A stretch of DNA of 64,000 nucleotides, from NCBI RefSeq assembly GCF_003996985.1, contig NZ_RJJX01000009.1:62001-126000 (forward strand), given 5' to 3'. The stretch comes from Ancylomarina longa (GTDB lineage: Bacteria > Bacteroidota > Bacteroidia > Bacteroidales > Marinifilaceae). Shown piece by piece: positions 60,389 to 64,000 of this stretch. The notes beneath the pieces are model-generated. The model was given only the letters and a program-made list of their open reading frames with translations. It made no database searches and had not been told where the DNA came from. Each line of letters opens with the position of its first letter. Position 1 is the stretch's first letter. Made by a program: the position numbers and the translations under genes.

Positions 60389-62263
60389 TTATTTTTCAAC
60401 AATATTATCCATATTAAATGCAGTTGCTACCAGATCATTTTCTTCGTTATCGGTAACTGTGAAAATAATGTCATTGTAATCCTTATCACCCTCAGGCAAC
60501 TTTATATCCTCAAAACATAGAACAATGTCTTTACAGTTATGCTCTTTAAAAAGAACATGCTGCTGGTTATGGTTTTCATTCCACTCTATATTGGTATAGT
60601 GGCGATAAATTCCATCCACTGTTTTTCCATTTTTCCAGCCTTTGGCGATCAAACAAAATCCAATAATAGTATTTGCAGGAAATGAAGCATCACCTAATTG
60701 AACACGATCTCCAGTGGTTAATCCTCCACCTTCACCTTCTTTAGAGACATTAGGGAAAAGCATATGTAACTCAACCTCATCTGCATTTACAGGAGGATTT
60801 TCAGCATCATAAGTGTAGTAAGCTAAGGAATTTCTCCAACCCGCTCTTTCATCTACGAAAGTTAAGTAAACGGGAGATTCTTTGATTAATTGTAAGGTGA
60901 GATTATTACAGTCACAGAATAAGTCGGACTGAGTTTTTGTATTGTCTTTATTTTCAGGAAACATGGCAATGATATTGTCTACTAAAGTAGGACAAGGTTT
61001 TGTAGGAATAATATCATCAGGAATTCCTTCATCAATTTCGATAGTTAAGATCTTTAATCCTCCAGTTCCTGCAGCAACAAAAATATAATTACCGCGTGAA
61101 GCAACAAAGTTTACCGACGCATGAAAATCCATACTACCTAATAATGTCAGATCATCATCATTTTCTGGAATCATAGCACCAACATAAAGTCCTGCACCAC
61201 CATTACCAATTAACAAAAGCTGATCATTCAAACTAACTGAATTTGTAACGTAATCTTCGTCTAGTGCACCTTCCGGTGTATCTGGGCGATCTAGATGTTC
61301 CTTTAAATCACCATTTAACTTTCGGATATCTAATCCGCCTACATTCAGTGCTGCCAGAATATAATCTTCGTTTACATCAATTTCTGTTTTCGATTCTGGA
61401 GTTACTGGCCCGGAAACTTCTATTGGGCTTAGTTCGGTAAAATCAGTTTTGGAAAAAACCTGAATATTTTGAGGATTCGCACCATTTAGGGCATAAATAT
61501 TATCAGAATTAGTACTAAGTGATCTGGCATCTGTAATATCTATACCTTTTGCTAAAGTAAAGTCATGATTCAAAATGGTTAATTGACCATCTGACCCACT
61601 GGTTACATAAATGTAATTTTCATCAACAGCAATATCTGTAGCAACGTAAGATGGGATATCATATATTTTAGCTACTGGCATTATTTGATCGGATGGAGTC
61701 AATTCCATTTCAATCAAAATAGCAGGTGATTCAAAAGTGTATTCTACACTTTCGGGGTCAATGGCGCCAGCCAGATAAATTTTGCCATCATAATAATCAA
61801 CGGCACTAATATCTACTGAAGGGAAAAGAGCTTGAGCCTGAAGTATAGGGTTGCTTTCATCCGCAATATTAAAAATCTCAATACCACCATGATAAACAGA
61901 ACCTTTAGTGTTGTAGGAAACAAAGGCCAAGTCATCTATAATTTTAACATGAGTTGCCTGAATAGCTTCGCCTTGAATAACAGGTGGATCAACTTGAGCC
62001 TTTAATTTAAAAGCATAGTTTTTGGTAAGATCAATATCAACTTCCGAAGCAGTTGACTTAGTTTTTGAATCAGGAAGCGCATTAACTTCAATCAGGTCAT
62101 TCGAGTAAGTGATTCTGGAACTCAAATCGGCTGGATTATTCGTAATGGTCACCGTCCCAAGTACAGGGGCTTCTTCGGTTTGTTGTTGCGGTTCACTATT
62201 ATTGTCGGAACAGGAATAGATGAGCAACATGCTAAAAATAAATAGTAGTAGGTTTCTTTTCAT
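60389..62263 (-). CDS. Surface lipoprotein with propeller-like repeats and C-terminal DUF4114 domain
   Basis: The lipoprotein signal ends at LLIYSC, cysteine 18, followed by an SDNNSEPQQQ linker. Residues about 90-405 contain repeats of the LVIVD/propeller kind (IDDLAFVSYNTKGSVYHGG, VDYYDGKIYLAG, VDENYIYVTSGSDGQL). The C-terminal part (about 510-624) is a DUF4114 domain: FPANTIIGFCLIAKGW, LFKEHNC and LPEGDKDYNDIIFTV, the last being a calcium-type D-x-DYND motif. 624 aa. It is probably a cell-surface binding or adhesive protein. The upstream region has a 10-bp inverted repeat. Confidence 0.82.
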   Translation of the reverse strand: MKRNLLLFIFSMLLIYSCSDNNSEPQQQTEEAPVLGTVTITNNPADLSSRITYSNDLIEVNALPDSKTKSTASEVDIDLTKNYAFKLKAQVDPPVIQGEAIQATHVKIIDDLAFVSYNTKGSVYHGGIEIFNIADESNPILQAQALFPSVDISAVDYYDGKIYLAGAIDPESVEYTFESPAILIEMELTPSDQIMPVAKIYDIPSYVATDIAVDENYIYVTSGSDGQLTILNHDFTLAKGIDITDARSLSTNSDNIYALNGANPQNIQVFSKTDFTELSPIEVSGPVTPESKTEIDVNEDYILAALNVGGLDIRKLNGDLKEHLDRPDTPEGALDEDYVTNSVSLNDQLLLIGNGGAGLYVGAMIPENDDDLTLLGSMDFHASVNFVASRGNYIFVAAGTGGLKILTIEIDEGIPDDIIPTKPCPTLVDNIIAMFPENKDNTKTQSDLFCDCNNLTLQLIKESPVYLTFVDERAGWRNSLAYYTYDAENPPVNADEVELHMLFPNVSKEGEGGGLTTGDRVQLGDASFPANTIIGFCLIAKGWKNGKTVDGIYRHYTNIEWNENHNQQHVLFKEHNCKDIVLCFEDIKLPEGDKDYNDIIFTVTDNEENDLVATAFNMDNIVEK

Positions 62264-62319
62264 ATCAATTGTAATTTTATAATTAACACAGTTTTAGAAA
62301 CACAAGTTACATTCTTTAG

Positions 62320-62389
62320 TTGACAGAATGGTTTTAATTATGGTAAAATACTTGTAATTGTTGATGAATTACCTTTTAAATTCTGTCAA
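62320..62389. promoter_or_regulatory. Perfect 10-bp inverted repeat upstream of the DUF4114 lipoprotein gene
   Basis: TTGACAGAAT at 62320-62329 and ATTCTGTCAA at 62380-62389, with 50 bp between. This could be a pair of operator half sites or a stem. It lies 57-126 bp upstream of the start codon. Confidence 0.4.
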
Positions 62390-62505
62390 TATTTCTGAAA
62401 ACCTGTTGGTTTAAATTCCAAAATAGGAATATAGTTATATTAGTAGCTGGTGTATTATTTGTATGGAGAATAGGTTTAGTTAAATGATAAAGGATGCAAA
62501 TTGAT

Positions 62506-63570
62506 TTAAAAATGTTTTTTTATCCAGCGGGGAAGTAAGTAAACTCCAATAAACAGGTATGGATAATAAGAAATTAAGCGCCACAATAGTGCCATGCTTG
62601 CAGCCAACCCAGCCGAAGGAAGAAATTCACCCAGGTATTTAGTGAAAACCCATTCTGAAAATCCACTACCTCCAGGGGTTGGACTAATCAACATCATAAT
62701 CCACATTACCAATTGCCGTGCAAAAATCATGATGTGCTCAGCGAAGGAATATCCTTGAAACCAAAAAGCCAACAGCATTACATTAACCACCCAATATCTG
62801 GCAGTCCACGACCAAAAGGTTGCCATAAAAGCTTTAAACCAATAAAAAAAAGATTTTTGTCTAAGTTGTTTAGAACTTTCGATGATGTCGGAACCAGCTT
62901 TATTCGCACCATGTTTCCATTTTCGTAGAATTGGCAATTTAAAGATCCAAAGCAAAAGCCATTTTAAACCTCGGGGATTCCAAAACAAACCATAAGTTAA
63001 CACAATAAGATAGGTCAGTTTTACCAAATAACCTCCAATTGCAAAAAGGAGTAATGATTCCATCCAGATTGAACTTTGGTGCAAGTCAAACATGAAAAGC
63101 TGCTCGTCATTCAATAATAAAACTAACAGGGGAAACATGAGAATAAAATAAAGTTCATCCAAAAATGAGGTTGCCATTACAATTGCAGAACTTCTACCAA
63201 CCTTAATTCCTTCTTTGTTTAAATAAAGAATAGCTACTGAGGTTCCGCCAATGGCAGAAGGTGTAATTGCGGATGTAAATTCCCACAACATGATGATACG
63301 AAAAGATTTACTCCAGGAAAATTCATGATCGGTTAAGATTCGTAATCGAGCCATATATCCTAAATCGCGAACCGCCATTAATAAAATGGCTATTAGAATC
63401 CAAAGTGCAGAATACCATGTAAAATTAATTAAGGAAAAAGTTTCTTGATTTACCTCCTTTGAGATCATGTAGATAACAACCGCGGCACCAATAAGAATTG
63501 GGTATATAATTCGATTGGGCTGTACTGCGCGAAGCAATTTTTTCTGATTTGTAGACTTGTCGTTACTCAT
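62506..63570 (-). CDS. Flippase-like membrane protein (lysylphosphatidylglycerol synthase TM-region family)
   Basis: A 354-aa protein with about eight membrane helices. Family features include AVRDLGYMARLRILTDHEFSWSKSF (about 65-89), WEFTSAITPSAIGGTSVAILYLNKEG (about 96-121) and LISPTPGGSGFSEWVFTKYLG (about 286-306), the pattern of the MprF flippase-like UPF0104/YbhN group. The synthase domain of true MprF is absent, so the protein may move or bind a lipid and not make aminoacyl lipids. Monocistronic, upstream of the DUF4114 lipoprotein on the same strand. Confidence 0.85.
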   Translation of the reverse strand: MSNDKSTNQKKLLRAVQPNRIIYPILIGAAVVIYMISKEVNQETFSLINFTWYSALWILIAILLMAVRDLGYMARLRILTDHEFSWSKSFRIIMLWEFTSAITPSAIGGTSVAILYLNKEGIKVGRSSAIVMATSFLDELYFILMFPLLVLLLNDEQLFMFDLHQSSIWMESLLLFAIGGYLVKLTYLIVLTYGLFWNPRGLKWLLLWIFKLPILRKWKHGANKAGSDIIESSKQLRQKSFFYWFKAFMATFWSWTARYWVVNVMLLAFWFQGYSFAEHIMIFARQLVMWIMMLISPTPGGSGFSEWVFTKYLGEFLPSAGLAASMALLWRLISYYPYLFIGVYLLPRWIKKHF

Positions 63571-63856
63571 AGTTTTACATTGGAAAACTAATTTAGCATA
63601 TTTAATGGTTCTAAAAAACAGGTGATTATTAATTGTATGTTAAAAAATCTAAAATAGGAGGTGTTTATCTTTCTCTTTAAATAATTTAGGCTTAGAGAAA
63701 TAATAAATTTGAAATGGAAAAAAGTGTATCATATATAGTCTAGACTGTTATACCTTTTTTGGCTGGCTTATTAAGTGCAAGCAGATTCGGAATATAAGAA
63801 AAGCCGGAAATGAACTAATTTTATTATTTTTAGATTATCTAACGAAGTCTTATTCT

Positions 63857-64000
63857 ATGTCCATACAAGCAACTAAACAGAAATTTGGAACCGCTCCCGT
63901 TTTCTTCACAGCCATTTCAACCATTTTAGGAGCTATTCTATTTCTTCGATTTGGTTATGCCGTTGGTAGCGTTGGATTTTGGGGTGTCATTGGCATCATT
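63857..64000 (+). CDS. SLC12-like amino acid/cation-chloride transporter, 3' end outside window
   Basis: Only the first 48 codons are visible. QKFGTAPVFFTAISTILGA (about 8-26) and LFLRFGYAVGSVGFWGVIGII (about 28-48) match the first helices of APC-superfamily cotransporters of the cation-chloride (SLC12) type, which begin with a KFGT/GTF segment and ILGAILFLRFG. The direction is rightward, diverging from the flippase-like gene. The substrate cannot be told from this fragment. Confidence 0.7.
   Translation, partial: MSIQATKQKFGTAPVFFTAISTILGAILFLRFGYAVGSVGFWGVIGII

Noticed and set aside
63713-63742. Very short ATG frame upstream of the SLC12-like gene
   Set aside because: Stops after nine codons; no supporting signal.
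1-64000. Insertion sequences, prophage, integrase or defence genes
   Set aside because: All sizeable genes were inspected; none carries transposase, integrase, phage or restriction motifs.

Overview
The window reads as a chromosomal stretch of a Bacteroidota bacterium, most likely a marine Marinilabiliales/Marinifilaceae-type organism (genus inferred only from overall feel, not proven). Evidence: AT-rich DNA; promoters of the Bacteroidota kind (TAnnTTTG at -7); almost no Shine-Dalgarno sequences; a type IX secretion sorting domain on an exported nuclease; and families typical of the phylum (DUF2723, DUF3108, DUF3667, DUF6427-like, DUF4114, GH3, TIGR01201-type HU proteins). No rRNA, insertion sequence, prophage, integrase, toxin-antitoxin or CRISPR-Cas genes were found. 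This is mostly core genome, with a few accessory exported proteins.

Layout. 1-1.4 kb: end of an outer-membrane-like gene and a 3-methyladenine glycosylase. 1.8-6.1 kb: translation operon rplM-rpsI-rpsB-tsf-pyrH-frr. 6.2-9.5 kb (minus strand): decayed TonB-receptor end, HU-like protein, BtpA-family protein, OmpA-like lipoprotein. 9.8-14.3 kb: dxs, a small unknown gene, and a SulP anion transporter behind a 41-bp repeat array. 14.4-18.6 kb: secreted nuclease, POT/MFS transporter, PAP2 phosphatase. 18.7-19.0 kb: three tandem tRNA-Asn genes. 19.4-32.3 kb: kbl, beta-barrel protein, two deoxynucleoside kinases, a GH3 protein with its neighbour, CvpA, a DUF3667 protein, tyrS, a lipoprotein, a SpoIIE-type phosphatase, efp, a DUF3108 protein, tsaB. 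32.6-38.4 kb: a complete MacAB-TolC-like efflux operon. 39.0-44.6 kb: dgt, small and exported proteins, a calcineurin-like phosphoesterase. 44.9-49.9 kb: an unknown helical protein, a 21-bp inverted repeat array, a PAS histidine kinase, a radical SAM protein, acylphosphatase. 50-50.7 kb: two identical tRNA-Gln genes around a small gene. 50.9-60.3 kb: two tandem DUF2723 membrane proteins, a polysaccharide deacetylase, purD, a membrane protein. 60.4-64 kb: DUF4114 lipoprotein, flippase-like protein, start of an SLC12-like transporter.

How genes work together. The translation operon, efp, tyrS, tsaB and six tRNA copies (Asn x3, Gln x2 plus the L13-S9 pair's partners) serve protein synthesis. Two deoxynucleoside kinases and dgt act in opposite directions on the dNTP pool, and purD and pyrH feed nucleotides. 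The five-gene ATPase/permease/permease/adaptor/TolC operon spans both membranes. DUF2723 proteins plus the deacetylase suggest cell-surface glycan or glycoprotein work.

The least explained structure lies between genes: three degenerate tandem arrays with periods near 21-22, 41 and 21 bp. These are close to two or four turns of the helix. The last array is a large imperfect palindrome. I found no match to a described system for them from sequence alone; they are the best candidates for something new here.
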